57,576 bases of DNA. Origin: Alphaproteobacteria bacterium. GTDB lineage: Bacteria > Pseudomonadota > Alphaproteobacteria > RF32 > CAG-239. Made by a program: the position numbers and the translations under genes. The notes beneath the pieces were generated by a model. It ran no database searches, was not told the origin of the DNA, and saw nothing but the letters and a program-made list of their open reading frames with translations. The stretch is taken from assembly GCA_017935485.1 (NCBI GenBank), contig JAGBHO010000002.1, positions 1 through 57,576 on the forward strand. Direction: 5' to 3'. Below are positions 35,237 to 45,385 of the stretch, one piece after another; within the stretch, counting starts at the first letter, position 1, and each line of letters opens with the position of its first letter.

Positions 35237-35851
35237 ATGATTAATGACAAATTATCAGTTGCAGTCCAAAAGATTTGGAACAATATGTGGAAACATCCTA
35301 AAAGTGCGATTTTTTATTTGGCTCTTTTTATTTTCACAATTTGGGGAAGTTTAACTTCCTTTCATCTTATCTGCCAATATGTAGAAAAAACAAAAGAACC
35401 AAAATCTCTTCTAAATCTTTATATCTATAGGGATGGTGTAGCCTCTCTATACCGAAATTTAGTTTTTCTTTTTATATTAAATGGCTTGGGTATATTCTAT
35501 GTAATTAAAAATATATCTATAAATAAATTAATTAATGTAATAAGTATTTTTATAGGAATTATGTTTTTATTTTTAATATTGAAATCATATGATTTTTTTC
35601 CGTTCAAGCAAATTCCTAATAATTTATCTTTTTTTTACATATCCTATGTTGGTGGAAATATATTATTTGATAATCCTTATGCAACTATCAACCAAACAAT
35701 TTTAGGATTTTGGTTAATAATATTTTTTCCCTTTAATTATAAAATAAAAAATTCTCAAAAAATAACGAAGTCAAAACTATCAATAATAATACTAATAACA
35801 ATAAATATGATTGTATTTCCATTCTTTTTTCCACAATTTTTTATAAAGTAA
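35237..35851 (+). CDS. Unrecognised polytopic membrane protein, 204 residues
   Basis: About five hydrophobic segments (for example SAIFYLALFIFTIWGSL, LVFLFILNGLGIFYVI, LSIIILITINMIVFPFFF). No known family. It is very AT-rich, like the start of the following RTX gene, which begins 35 bases later. It is probably in the same transcript and could be an accessory or immunity-type protein for the secreted giant; that is inference from position only. Confidence 0.55.
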   Translation: MINDKLSVAVQKIWNNMWKHPKSAIFYLALFIFTIWGSLTSFHLICQYVEKTKEPKSLLNLYIYRDGVASLYRNLVFLFILNGLGIFYVIKNISINKLINVISIFIGIMFLFLILKSYDFFPFKQIPNNLSFFYISYVGGNILFDNPYATINQTILGFWLIIFFPFNYKIKNSQKITKSKLSIIILITINMIVFPFFFPQFFIK

Positions 35852-35886
35852 CTATCCTGTAACATATCTTTAATAAGGAGAAAAAC

Positions 35887-38800
35887 ATGACTGAGTATAC
35901 TTTAAGAATTCATGCATCTGATGTAGATATTCCTTTACTAGGTACTTATCGCCATTCAGGATATGATTTAATTGTAGTTGATGATAATGGCAACAAAAAA
36001 ATGTATTCAATTGATTTTTCCACAGAAGATACAAAAAATGCAACTATAAACATTAAAGAATCATCTGTATATACAATAATTAATAACAATGGACAAATTA
36101 TATACTGGGATACAACTTTAAGCGAAGAAGATATTGCTACAGGAAAACCAGAAGCAAAGGATGTTCTTACAGGAACAACTGCTCTAGAAACTTTTAATAA
36201 AATCAAACTTGATGCGGCATTAACTAATTTGGTAAATCAAATTGATTATGATTTCTTCGGAGATTCTCGTGTTTGTAATACTGCGACTCAATATTGGGCA
36301 GAAGAATATATTCCCGGATATGAACAAAAAGACATTACAACAGGTTTGTCTGGAAATTTTTATGGTAAAGATGATGATTATGTAAATGCTGGTGGATACC
36401 AACAAGCGCAAAAAATAAATTTTATCCGTAATATTGTGCGAATTCTTGATGAGAATGGTGCTATTGATGACATTTTAATTGACGATTACCCATATATTTC
36501 CGAAAAATATCTTTCCATTTTAGAGCCTGTTCTTGGACAAGACTTTCTTGCCAACGGTGATGATATTCCTTTATCTGAACTTCTCATGGGAATTATTCAA
36601 GGTATCATAGACTTAGCTGACTTTAATACGTTTGAAAACATTCAAATCCCCGATATAAAAGACCTAATTAACACTGGCGAAGAAACGCGTTCGCCGTTAG
36701 TTGTTGATTTGGATGGTGATGGCGTAGAGACAATCGGAACAAACGGAAATGTTTATTTTGACCATGATAATAATGGTTTTGCAGAAAGCACTGGCTGGGT
36801 TGGTAAAGATGATGGACTGCTGGTTAGAGATATAAATGGAAATGGACAAATTGATAATGGAACGGAGTTGTTTGGTAATAACTCCGTTCTTTCGTCTGGA
36901 GAGAAAGCGCGTAATGGTTTTGAAGCGTTGGCAGATTTAGATTCTAATAATGACGGTGTTTTCAATAGTTCAGATACCGCATGGAATCAGGTTGAAGTCT
37001 GGAAAGATGCAAACCTTAACGGATATGTTGATGAGGGGGAACTGCTCACATTAGAGCAAGCTAATGTATCGGGGATTAACCTTAATTATCAAAAAGGAAA
37101 TACTCAAGACGAAAACAATAACAGTCACAATCAAACCGGTACATTCATCAAAACAGACGGCTCAACCGGCACAGTTACCGATGTTTGGTTTGATGCAAAC
37201 ATGTCTCAGTCCGTTGATTTAAGCGATGTCGAAATCCCGGCTGACATTGCTGCTCTGCCAAACATCTCCGGTACCGGAAACGTACATGACTTACACACCG
37301 CCATGGCTCTGGATACAACCGGAGAACTCAAAGCCTTGGTTCAGCAGTTTGCCGCGGAAACAGATGCGGCCGAACGGGAAGAAATTTTGTTAAACATCAT
37401 TTATCACTGGACCGGCGTTCAGGATATGGACCCGAACGGAAGAAACCCGACCATGATTTACGGAAACGTTTTGGGTGATTCACGCAAACTTGAGGCTTTG
37501 GAAGAATTTATAGGCGAAGAATACCTCGGCACCTGGTGCTGGGGTGAACGCGACCCCAACCCGCACGGCAAAGCCGCCCCTTATATTTTAAGAGCTTTCA
37601 AAATGCTCGCCTCTCACATCAACTGCGAGCTTTTAAGCCAGACACATTATAAATCTTTGTTGGAAAAGGTCAAATTGACCTGGAATGCTGATGCTCAAGC
37701 CTGGGATGTAAATGTAACGGAAGCGGTTTCACATCTGCAAGAACTCTATACTGCCAATGCTGATCAAGGCATGGCTGTTTTCAGAGATTTTGAAATGATT
37801 ATCAAAAATATGGATCTGGTTTCTGCTGAAATTTATGAAGCATTCCGGGAAAAAGGTTCGCTAACCGGAAACAGTCTGGAAGTTGCGCTTGCCAAATTCG
37901 GCGAAACTTATGGAACGGCATTTGACGATGAACTGACCGGAACAGCAGGTGCCGACGTGATGAACGGTTATGAGGGAAACGACTATATCTATGGCGGCGG
38001 CGATAATGACACGCTGAACGGCGACGCGGGCAATGACGAGTTGTGGGGCGGCGATGGCAATGATGTTTTAATCGGCGGCTTGGGAAATGATCATCTTGTC
38101 GGCGGCAACGGCGCAGATACTTACCACTTTGAAGCCGGGTTCGGCAATGACACGATTGACAATTCCGATGATGATGCTTCGGCAACAGCTCCCGATGTTA
38201 TTGAGTTTGGAGAGGGAATATTGCCGTCCAAAACCGTTTTGCAGCGCCAAGGCTTTGACCTGATTATAAAAGTCTCTTACGCAGATACTGCCATGCCCGC
38301 CGATACCGTACGCGTTTACAGCTATTTTGACCGGCAGGGAACAACCAGTGCCACTGTAAATTCTATTGTTTTTGCGGATGGCACGTCTTGGGATTATGAA
38401 TATGTGCTTACCCATTGGAACAGTGCAGAATCTGCCGGTGGCGGAAAAACGTACGAGGGAACGGACGAAGATGATCCTAACATGACCGGTACGTCTTATG
38501 ATGATATCATGATCGGTAACGGAGGAAACGACCGTATTCAGCCGGGAAGCGGAAATGATATACTTATCGGCGGGCCGGGGGACGATTATTTGGCCGGAGA
38601 TTATGGAAATGATACTTATATCTATAACCTTGGCGATGGTTTTGATACAATTCTTGACCAATACAACCGTGATACAATTCTTTTTGGCCCCGGCATTGCA
38701 TGGGAAGATTTGCAATTTGCCAGTGTTGGAAACAGCGGTTCTGATTTGCGTATCATTATTAAAGGCAATCCCAATCAGGGAATGGTTATTCAAAACTTTT

Positions 38801-41469
38801 TCAGCGGAACGTCATACAAAATTGAAGACCTTAAATTTGCTGACGGTTCTATCGTCCATCTTTCCGAAATTCCCCTGACGCTGATACAAGATAAATATGC
38901 CGAGAGTATTACCGGCACAGAGTTTAACGACACTATCATCGGCGGCAAAGGCGATGACACCTTTAGCAGTTCTCTCGGCGATGATGTTTATGTTTATAAT
39001 CTTGGCGACGGAGTGGATACAATTAGTGACAGTCGGGGAAACAATATCATCCGCTTTGGCGAGGGAATTAGCTTTAATAATCTGAGATTTATTCGCGATG
39101 ATTACAAATTGATTATTCAAATCGGTGAAGACTGTACAAGCCGTATCTATGTTAACGGCTCAGCCTCCGGCCTTTATGCAAAAACGCTCGAATTTGCCGA
39201 TGGTTCAAGTTTCTCGCTGACAAATGATGAGATAACGTATAGCCAAAGCGATAAGGATGATAGTTTTGGAATGTCTTCATCCAAACTCAATATTACAGTC
39301 TATGGCAATGAAGGAAATGACAGCATAGATACCGGCAACGGCAACGATATTATTATCGGCGGACAAGGAGATGATATTTTAAATGGCCGTAACGGCAACG
39401 ATACTTATATTTATAATCTCGGCGACGGCTTTGATACCATTAGTGACGGCTCTGGGAATAATAAAATCCAATTTGGAAAAGGGATTTCACTTGATGATCT
39501 AACCTTTACCAAAGACGGTTATAATTTAATTATCAATTTTGCCCAAAATCCGTCTCAGGGAATAAAACTTACCTCAAGTTATGAAAAATATACACTCGAA
39601 TTTGCTGATGGTTCAAGTTTCTCCCTTGCAAATGATGATATTACATATAGTCAAAGTGATAAAGACGATTCATTTAGTGTAACAGATGCTAAGGTTAATA
39701 TTACAGTTTATGGTAACGACGGAAACGACAAGATAAATACCGGCAACGGCAACGATACCATTATCGGCGGACAAGGTGACGATACATTGAACGGATATGG
39801 TGGCAACGATACTTACATTTATAATCTCGGTGATGGCTTTGACACGATTTCTGACGGCTCTGGGAATAATAAAATCAAATTCGGAGAGGGTATCAGCCTG
39901 AACGATTTAAATTTCGCTAAAGAAGGTTATGGTTTGATTATATTCTTTCCGCAAAATCCGTCTCAGGGAATAAAACTTACCTCAAATTATGAAAAATATA
40001 CTCTGGAATTTGCAGACGGCACAGAACTGAAATTGAATGACAACAATTTAATAATATCACCAGAAGATTATTCGACTCCGATCAACGGAACAAAAAATGA
40101 TGATGTTCTTATGGGAACGGAAAGAAATGATGTCATAACGGCAAAAGAGGGAGCAGGCATCATTGCCGGCGGTAAAGGCAACGACACTATTGACGGCGGA
40201 AGTGGTGCGGATACTTATATCTATAATCTTGGTGACGGGTTTGATATTATTTCAGACACAAGCGGCAGCGATACCATTAAATTTGGTGAGGGAATTACAA
40301 TGGAAAATCTGACTTTCCGGCAAGAAGGAGAAAACCTTAAAATATTTATCAATAGTGATGTTAACAGTGGCATGCAGCTAAACAGCTTTTTCTATAATCC
40401 GACATTCCGTTTTGAAACTTTTGAGTTTGCAGACGGAACAAGCTTGAAAACAAATGATTTGATTCTAACTCTGACACAAACGGATGAAAGTGAAACAATC
40501 GAATTTGCCTATAACGATAAATCCCATAGTTATAATATTTTAGCCGGAGGCGGAAATGATAAAATCGATTTTACTGACGCCCAAAAGCCATGTACAATTA
40601 TCGGAGGCAAAGGTAATGACACTATTGAAGGCGGAACCGGTGCAGATACTTATATCTATAATCTCGGTGATGGTTTTGATATTATTTCTGATATGGGAGG
40701 CAGTGATACAATCAAATTTGGCGCAGGAATTACAATGGAAAATCTAACTTTCCGCAAACAAGGAGATGATCTTAAAATATTTATCAATAATGATATAAAC
40801 AGCGGAATGCAGCTGGTTGGATTTTTTTCTACATCAAAATTCAAATTTGAAACTTTTGCATTTTCTGACGGCACATCACTGACGACAGATAATCTGGCTT
40901 TAACTCTCAAGCAAGGAAATGCTGATGACGATATTAGTTTTTATCGCTACGATGTCTCACACAGCTATAATGTTTATGGCGGTGACGGTAATGACAAAAT
41001 AGATTTCAATTATGTAGAACAAAATTGTACAGTTTGCGGCGGCAAAGGAAATGATGTTATACATGGCAGCCTTGGCAATGATACTTATATTTATAATCTT
41101 GGTGACGGTTTTGATACTCTTTCCGAGCGCGGAGGGACAGATAAAATTGTTTTAGGAGAAGGCATCTCGCTTAACAATTTGTCATTTGAAAAATCGGGAA
41201 ATGATTTGCGTATTTTAATCAACGATGATGTTACCCAAGGATTCTATATAAAAAGTCAGTACAACAAATATAATGGCGGTATTGAGACCATCGAATTCCA
41301 TGATGGCAGCACGCTGAATATCAGTAATGCCGATCAGTTGATACAGGCGATGAACAGCTTCAGCGTCAGCAATTCGGCTTCGACAGATCCCCTGTCTAAT
41401 CCGACTGAGGATGTCAGTGATATGTATTCTCTAGCTGCCAGTCAGGATTTAACCAGAAAAGCAATCTAA
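35887..41469 (+). CDS. Giant RTX calcium-binding protein, type I secretion cargo
   Basis: An 1860-residue protein without a Sec signal. The N-terminal 270 residues match nothing I know. Residues about 271-335 carry EF-hand-like loops (DLDGDGVE, DHDNNG, DINGNGQID) ending in TELFGNN, a block frequent in RTX adhesins. From about residue 690 on, nonapeptide glycine-rich repeats (GNDTLNGDAGNDELWGGDG type) alternate with eight HCBP-related segments, seven of them containing Y[IV]YNLGDG[FV]D. These bind calcium on export. The C-terminus is a typical uncleaved secretion signal region. A GGAG ribosome site precedes the ATG. Adhesin, toxin or enzyme activity cannot be decided; no catalytic domain is recognised. 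Confidence 0.9.
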   Translation: MTEYTLRIHASDVDIPLLGTYRHSGYDLIVVDDNGNKKMYSIDFSTEDTKNATINIKESSVYTIINNNGQIIYWDTTLSEEDIATGKPEAKDVLTGTTALETFNKIKLDAALTNLVNQIDYDFFGDSRVCNTATQYWAEEYIPGYEQKDITTGLSGNFYGKDDDYVNAGGYQQAQKINFIRNIVRILDENGAIDDILIDDYPYISEKYLSILEPVLGQDFLANGDDIPLSELLMGIIQGIIDLADFNTFENIQIPDIKDLINTGEETRSPLVVDLDGDGVETIGTNGNVYFDHDNNGFAESTGWVGKDDGLLVRDINGNGQIDNGTELFGNNSVLSSGEKARNGFEALADLDSNNDGVFNSSDTAWNQVEVWKDANLNGYVDEGELLTLEQANVSGINLNYQKGNTQDENNNSHNQTGTFIKTDGSTGTVTDVWFDANMSQSVDLSDVEIPADIAALPNISGTGNVHDLHTAMALDTTGELKALVQQFAAETDAAEREEILLNIIYHWTGVQDMDPNGRNPTMIYGNVLGDSRKLEALEEFIGEEYLGTWCWGERDPNPHGKAAPYILRAFKMLASHINCELLSQTHYKSLLEKVKLTWNADAQAWDVNVTEAVSHLQELYTANADQGMAVFRDFEMIIKNMDLVSAEIYEAFREKGSLTGNSLEVALAKFGETYGTAFDDELTGTAGADVMNGYEGNDYIYGGGDNDTLNGDAGNDELWGGDGNDVLIGGLGNDHLVGGNGADTYHFEAGFGNDTIDNSDDDASATAPDVIEFGEGILPSKTVLQRQGFDLIIKVSYADTAMPADTVRVYSYFDRQGTTSATVNSIVFADGTSWDYEYVLTHWNSAESAGGGKTYEGTDEDDPNMTGTSYDDIMIGNGGNDRIQPGSGNDILIGGPGDDYLAGDYGNDTYIYNLGDGFDTILDQYNRDTILFGPGIAWEDLQFASVGNSGSDLRIIIKGNPNQGMVIQNFFSGTSYKIEDLKFADGSIVHLSEIPLTLIQDKYAESITGTEFNDTIIGGKGDDTFSSSLGDDVYVYNLGDGVDTISDSRGNNIIRFGEGISFNNLRFIRDDYKLIIQIGEDCTSRIYVNGSASGLYAKTLEFADGSSFSLTNDEITYSQSDKDDSFGMSSSKLNITVYGNEGNDSIDTGNGNDIIIGGQGDDILNGRNGNDTYIYNLGDGFDTISDGSGNNKIQFGKGISLDDLTFTKDGYNLIINFAQNPSQGIKLTSSYEKYTLEFADGSSFSLANDDITYSQSDKDDSFSVTDAKVNITVYGNDGNDKINTGNGNDTIIGGQGDDTLNGYGGNDTYIYNLGDGFDTISDGSGNNKIKFGEGISLNDLNFAKEGYGLIIFFPQNPSQGIKLTSNYEKYTLEFADGTELKLNDNNLIISPEDYSTPINGTKNDDVLMGTERNDVITAKEGAGIIAGGKGNDTIDGGSGADTYIYNLGDGFDIISDTSGSDTIKFGEGITMENLTFRQEGENLKIFINSDVNSGMQLNSFFYNPTFRFETFEFADGTSLKTNDLILTLTQTDESETIEFAYNDKSHSYNILAGGGNDKIDFTDAQKPCTIIGGKGNDTIEGGTGADTYIYNLGDGFDIISDMGGSDTIKFGAGITMENLTFRKQGDDLKIFINNDINSGMQLVGFFSTSKFKFETFAFSDGTSLTTDNLALTLKQGNADDDISFYRYDVSHSYNVYGGDGNDKIDFNYVEQNCTVCGGKGNDVIHGSLGNDTYIYNLGDGFDTLSERGGTDKIVLGEGISLNNLSFEKSGNDLRILINDDVTQGFYIKSQYNKYNGGIETIEFHDGSTLNISNADQLIQAMNSFSVSNSASTDPLSNPTEDVSDMYSLAASQDLTRKAI

Positions 41470-41488
41470 ATAAAGGAGGTACTTAAAC

Positions 41489-41526
41489 AACAAAGCTCCG
41501 GCATAAATCTGCCGGAGCTTTGTTGT
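41489..41526 (+). terminator. Terminator of the RTX gene
   Basis: AACAAAGCTCCGGCA and its exact complement close a 6-base loop; GTTGTATTT follows. The ending resembles that of element E2. Confidence 0.85.
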
Positions 41527-41596
41527 ATTTCTCTAAAAAAGTTATCCCAAATTTCTCATTCAGGTCAACCCCTGATTTCCTAAGTCTTAGCACACA

Positions 41597-41627
41597 AAAA
41601 AATCTCTGCATTTCTGCAGAGATTTCC
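41597..41627 (-). terminator. Terminator of tRNA-Lys
   Basis: On the minus strand AAATCTCTGCA and TGCAGAGATTT pair around GAAA and end in a T-run. Confidence 0.88.
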
Positions 41628-41632
41628 TTAAT

Positions 41633-41708
41633 TGGTGAGCGCGTCGGGATTCGAACCCGAGACCCTTTGATTAAAAGTCAAATGCTCTACCGACTGAGCT
41701 ACGCACCC
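41633..41708 (-). tRNA. tRNA-Lys (anticodon TTT), CCA encoded
   Basis: On the minus strand the 76-base sequence starts GGGTGCGTAGCTCAG and has the anticodon loop CTTTTAA. The T arm is TCGGGTTCGAATCCCGA, and the 3' end is encoded as CTC-A-CCA. The acceptor stem pairs with two G-U pairs. No integrase or direct repeat is beside it. Confidence 0.96.
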
Positions 41709-41867
41709 TTATCAAATACGAAGCTATGTATAAGCGATAAAAAAACGATAGTCAATAAAAAAAATCAAAAAAATTAAAAAAAATAAAATTATGCTGTATT
41801 TATTAATAATTATATGTTAACATCACATCAACTTAAAACACGTGAGACTAATTTTAAGAGGAAGGCC

Positions 41868-42185
41868 ATGGCTGATAATAATATTGCAGAACAAGAAGGT
41901 AGATACGATATTTTACAAAACGGGGCAGGAGAAATCCTCATTATCATTAAATATCGCAACGGCGGTCCTGAAAATCCGCGTCTGGTTTATGACGGCGGCG
42001 ATGTCGCCCTGTTGTACCGCAGTCGGGAAAGCGCTCTGTTTTTGGATGCGATTAATGAAAAAGCCCGTGCGCCGTTAAAATCCGTGGATGAAGTTCTGAT
42101 CGCGGAAATTGACGGAGACGAGGTTGCCCGCGAATATAAAGTGCCGATGCGTGTTGTAAAAAGTTTGGAAGCTTTGGCTAAATAG
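41868..42185 (+). CDS. Small conserved-looking cytoplasmic protein, 105 residues
   Basis: No family recognised. The sequence GRYDILQNGAGEILIIIKYRN then GGDVALLYRSRESALFLDAI suggests a compact alpha/beta fold. The start at 41868 follows AAGAGGAAGG by about 5 bases; the frame continues 18 codons upstream without a ribosome site. Own terminator at 42205-42236, so a single gene between the tRNA and nuoL. Confidence 0.65.
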   Translation: MADNNIAEQEGRYDILQNGAGEILIIIKYRNGGPENPRLVYDGGDVALLYRSRESALFLDAINEKARAPLKSVDEVLIAEIDGDEVAREYKVPMRVVKSLEALAK

Positions 42186-42204
42186 CGTTATGCACAACCG
42201 TTGC

Positions 42205-42236
42205 AAAATAAGGGCTTTAAAAGCCCTTATTTTTTG
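42205..42236 (+). terminator. Rho-independent terminator
   Basis: AAATAAGGGCTTT pairs with its complement, ending in TTTTTT. Confidence 0.88.
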
Positions 42237-42274
42237 TTATATTGGTCGCAGTTAAATAATGTAAGACAAATAAA

Positions 42275-43939
42275 ATGCTTGTACACTTGTTTTTATTGTT
42301 GTCTTTGCTGGGCGGTGTTACGTTTTTTCTGCCCAAAGACAAATTTTCCCGATTCTTTTCTGCTTTGCTCTTTCTCGCGGCAGGGATCGGTTTGGGGAAT
42401 CTTGTTCAGGCTTATCATTCAGCACATGCAGCCCCGTTTGTCTTCCATTGGATACAATACAAAACTTTGCATATAGACATCAATTTGTCTTCCAACCTGC
42501 GCAATTTTATCCAAATTCTGCCCTTCTGTGTCGTGTTGTTGTTTTCGCTCTTCGGCAATATTTTCTCGCGCCAGGAAACAAGGCGCCTGCGTTTGGGCGG
42601 TTTAATGTGCATTAATCTGGCGTTCCTGTTGCTTTTGGTCTGTGCCAATAATCTGATCGTCTTAATGATCAGTTCTTTTCTGATTGGTATTACGACACTT
42701 TATATTATAAATGACTACGATTCGAAAAAAACATATATCTTTTATAATCTGATTTCCGACATGGCCTTGTTCACGTCCTGTGCCATAATTTACAGCCGTT
42801 TTCATCAGGTGGAACTGTCTGTCTTGTCACGTTATGCCCGAGAGGGAGAACATGTTTCGCTGGTCGCGCTTCTGATTTTGCTGAGCCTGATGATAAAAAA
42901 CGGTCTGTTTTTGTTTCAGAATCAGTTGCTGAGCTTTCGGGATGTCAATTTTAACCGGATGATGTTTTTAAGTTTTTGCAGCCTGCCGGTTGTCGGAATG
43001 TTGATTTATGAAAAAGCCCTGCCGCTGTTGTCTTCTTTTGAATATACCGGTATCCTGATCGGAACATCCGCGGCCCTTTCCGCGCTTTATGCACTGGGTG
43101 GCGCTTTGGTTTATGATGATATCAAGGAAAAAACGCTGTGCTTTAATATGCTGTTTTGGGCATTTTTATATGCCTTGTCTTTGTCAATGCCGCAATTTTC
43201 TTTTGCCTCCTGCTATCCGTTGCTGTTGCTGATGCTGGCTCTGAACGGGCTGATCCATTCTTTGTCAGCTTCTGCTTCTGACGAAATTTATGCTTCTAAA
43301 ATGGGGGGCTTTGTCAAAATGCTTTGGCCGCAGCTTATGTTTTTCATTATCTGGTACGCTGTTTTTGCTCAAAATGTTTTTGTTTTAGCCAAACAGACGC
43401 CGGTTCTGAATTTTGAAGCGGGAATTTTTGCTCTTGCCACAGCGCTGGCTTTGGCGCATTTGCTGCGAGAGGCGTTTTTCGGAACAACGCATGCCGATGA
43501 TATTGTCTGTGCGCGATTGCGGACTTTGCCTTATACCGACTGCTGGCTGCCGGCGGTTTTGATTTGCTGCTTCTATGCCTTGCCGTTGTCAAAAATTTCG
43601 GTTGCGGGAATAACGGCGTTGGCCGTGTTCGGGCTGCTGCTGGTTATACATCCGTTGCGCGGCTTGTCGCGCTTTTACGCCGATGAAGAATTGCAGCTGT
43701 CAGAGTTTTTCAAACGCTTTTATGAACTGCTGATTTTAACGCCGATAACCGTTTTGGGACGAATTTTGTGGCTGACCATAGACTTTGTGATTATAGAGCG
43801 TACAATCATCAATTCTCTCTCTGACATGATAAAATTTTTAATCCGGATTTCTCAAAAAATCCACCAGCCGCAACTGCTCAATTATATTCTGCTCACGCTT
43901 TGCGGGCTGGGCGTTGTCTTTTGGTACGCGGGGAGATAA
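42275..43939 (+). CDS. nuoL: Divergent NuoL-like complex I antiporter subunit
   Basis: A 554-residue polytopic protein in the nuoL position of a nuoLMN-birA-rnj cluster. NuoL is normally the distal proton-channel subunit of NADH dehydrogenase, with a long lateral helix at the C-terminus; the C-terminal LSDMIKFLIRIS...QLLNYILLTLCG fits that tail. The central segment LILLSLMIKNGLFLFQNQLL keeps the lysine that aligns with the channel Lys of helix 7. The HAATM block and the helix 5 WEGVG glutamate are missing (SSFLIGITTLYI instead). Identification rests mainly on gene order and size. Confidence 0.65.
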   Translation: MLVHLFLLLSLLGGVTFFLPKDKFSRFFSALLFLAAGIGLGNLVQAYHSAHAAPFVFHWIQYKTLHIDINLSSNLRNFIQILPFCVVLLFSLFGNIFSRQETRRLRLGGLMCINLAFLLLLVCANNLIVLMISSFLIGITTLYIINDYDSKKTYIFYNLISDMALFTSCAIIYSRFHQVELSVLSRYAREGEHVSLVALLILLSLMIKNGLFLFQNQLLSFRDVNFNRMMFLSFCSLPVVGMLIYEKALPLLSSFEYTGILIGTSAALSALYALGGALVYDDIKEKTLCFNMLFWAFLYALSLSMPQFSFASCYPLLLLMLALNGLIHSLSASASDEIYASKMGGFVKMLWPQLMFFIIWYAVFAQNVFVLAKQTPVLNFEAGIFALATALALAHLLREAFFGTTHADDIVCARLRTLPYTDCWLPAVLICCFYALPLSKISVAGITALAVFGLLLVIHPLRGLSRFYADEELQLSEFFKRFYELLILTPITVLGRILWLTIDFVIIERTIINSLSDMIKFLIRISQKIHQPQLLNYILLTLCGLGVVFWYAGR

Positions 43940-43942
43940 GCC

Positions 43943-45376
43943 ATGGATGGCAATCTTTATCTGTTGTCAACTATCATTGCTTTGCCGTTCTTGGGCATGC
44001 TGTTTGTTTTGTCGGCCAAAGACGATGACAAAACCGGCGGACGCAATGTCTATAATGTCAGCCTGTTTGCCGTTATCGCCAATATTGTGCTGATTTTGCG
44101 CATGTTTTCCCGTCTGGATGTCAAATCTTCGGCGCTGCAGCTTACGGAGCGCTTTACCTGGCTTGAAAATCCGCGTATTGATATTATTCTGGGGGTTGAT
44201 GTTTTTTCCGCCTTGCTGCTGCTTGCCGTTCATATCGCCTTTATCATCGGTTTTATGGCCGTACGGCATAATCGGCTGCGGCAAAAGTCGATGATGGTGT
44301 TTTCTCTGCTGTTTCTGAGCCAAATAACCGGCTTTTTGCTGGTTGCGGACATTTTTTCTTTTTATATCTTTTTTGAAGCCATGCTCTTTCCGGTTTTTAT
44401 GCTGATTGGCATTTTCGGCGATATCCGCCGGCAGGGGACAATGTACCGCTTTTTCCTGTACAATTTTCTGGGAGCCGTGGTGTTGTTTCTGGCTACCGTT
44501 ATTTTGTATAATTACCAAAACGGTGCGGTCGAAATCTCCAAAGTGGCAGCGTTGTCGTTCAATGGCCGGATAGAACATTTTATGTGGGCGTCAATCTTAA
44601 TCTCTTTCTTGTCGCGTATTCCGGTCTGGCCTTTTCATTTCTGGATTTCTTCGGTCAGTTCCAGCATCAAAAACCCGCTGGTGTTTATTATCGTCAACCT
44701 GATACCGTTAACCGGAATTTACGGCTTAATCCGCTTTTTGCCGCAGACATTTCCGCCTTCCGCCGCATTTTATATAACGGCGTTGGAAATCATCGGCGTC
44801 GTAACCATGCTTTTTATTGCCCTGATAGGCTTCATCAATAAAGACACGCAGTATAAGTTTTTTTCTTATATAACTGTCTATTATATTATGTATATGCTGG
44901 GGCTGCTGACCAAAAACAACCTGATTATGCTGAATGTCGGCTTTTCGTTTTTCAGCTATCTGATTATCGTGGCGGGCTTGGAATTTGTATCCGGTTACAT
45001 CCGCGTTCAGCAGGAAAAACTTGAACTCGGAACGGAAGGTCTGCTCTGTCCGGTACCAAGGCTGTCGTTTATTTATTCATTCTTGGTGCTGGCGGCCATC
45101 GGGCTTCCGGTCTCGTCTTTGTTTCTGAACAATTTTTTAATCATTTCCAGCTTGCTGGAAAACAACTTCGCCTTGGGAATAACGGTCGTCTGCGCACTGG
45201 TCTTGTCGTCCGGCGCACTGCTGGGAGATTTGTACCGCTTAAAAGACAGCTCGGCTTTTTGTCCGGACAAAGGCTGTATACCCGATATTTCCAAGCCGTA
45301 CTTTGTGTTTTTGGCTTTTATCATATTTGTCTTAATCGCCTCTTTTGTCAGACCCTTGTGGTTCTTGGGCGTATAG
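43943..45376 (+). CDS. nuoM: Divergent NuoM-like complex I antiporter subunit
   Basis: A 477-residue membrane protein with about fourteen helices. The helix 5 glutamate is kept in FYIFFEAMLFPVFMLIGIFG, the best-preserved family segment. PVWPFHFW matches the canonical VP..PFH.WLPD block, but the helix 7 channel lysine before it is Arg (FLSRIPVWP). The helix 8 lysine before YGLLRF is Leu (LIPLTGIYGLIRF). It starts 3 bases after nuoL. Membrane location and complex I relationship are clear; pumping is doubtful. Confidence 0.82.
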   Translation: MDGNLYLLSTIIALPFLGMLFVLSAKDDDKTGGRNVYNVSLFAVIANIVLILRMFSRLDVKSSALQLTERFTWLENPRIDIILGVDVFSALLLLAVHIAFIIGFMAVRHNRLRQKSMMVFSLLFLSQITGFLLVADIFSFYIFFEAMLFPVFMLIGIFGDIRRQGTMYRFFLYNFLGAVVLFLATVILYNYQNGAVEISKVAALSFNGRIEHFMWASILISFLSRIPVWPFHFWISSVSSSIKNPLVFIIVNLIPLTGIYGLIRFLPQTFPPSAAFYITALEIIGVVTMLFIALIGFINKDTQYKFFSYITVYYIMYMLGLLTKNNLIMLNVGFSFFSYLIIVAGLEFVSGYIRVQQEKLELGTEGLLCPVPRLSFIYSFLVLAAIGLPVSSLFLNNFLIISSLLENNFALGITVVCALVLSSGALLGDLYRLKDSSAFCPDKGCIPDISKPYFVFLAFIIFVLIASFVRPLWFLGV

Positions 45377-45385
45377 GAGAAAAAA

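Noticed and set aside
38068..38793. Long open frame opposite the RTX repeats
   Set aside because: The repetitive coding strand creates open antisense frames; the product is a mirror of the repeats.
37930..41330. Regularly spaced repeats as a CRISPR array
   Set aside because: The repeats are coding glycine-rich nonapeptide and YIYNLGDG modules of the RTX protein; there are no constant repeats with unique spacers and no cas genes.
41633..41708. tRNA-Lys as an integration site for the island
   Set aside because: No integrase gene and no repeated 3' tRNA segment were found nearby, and the island lies more than 10 kb away.
41520..41777. Small ORF across the tRNA gene
   Set aside because: It runs antisense through tRNA-Lys; the familiar RVGIRTRDPLIKS-type peptide is the usual artefact of reading a tRNA backwards.
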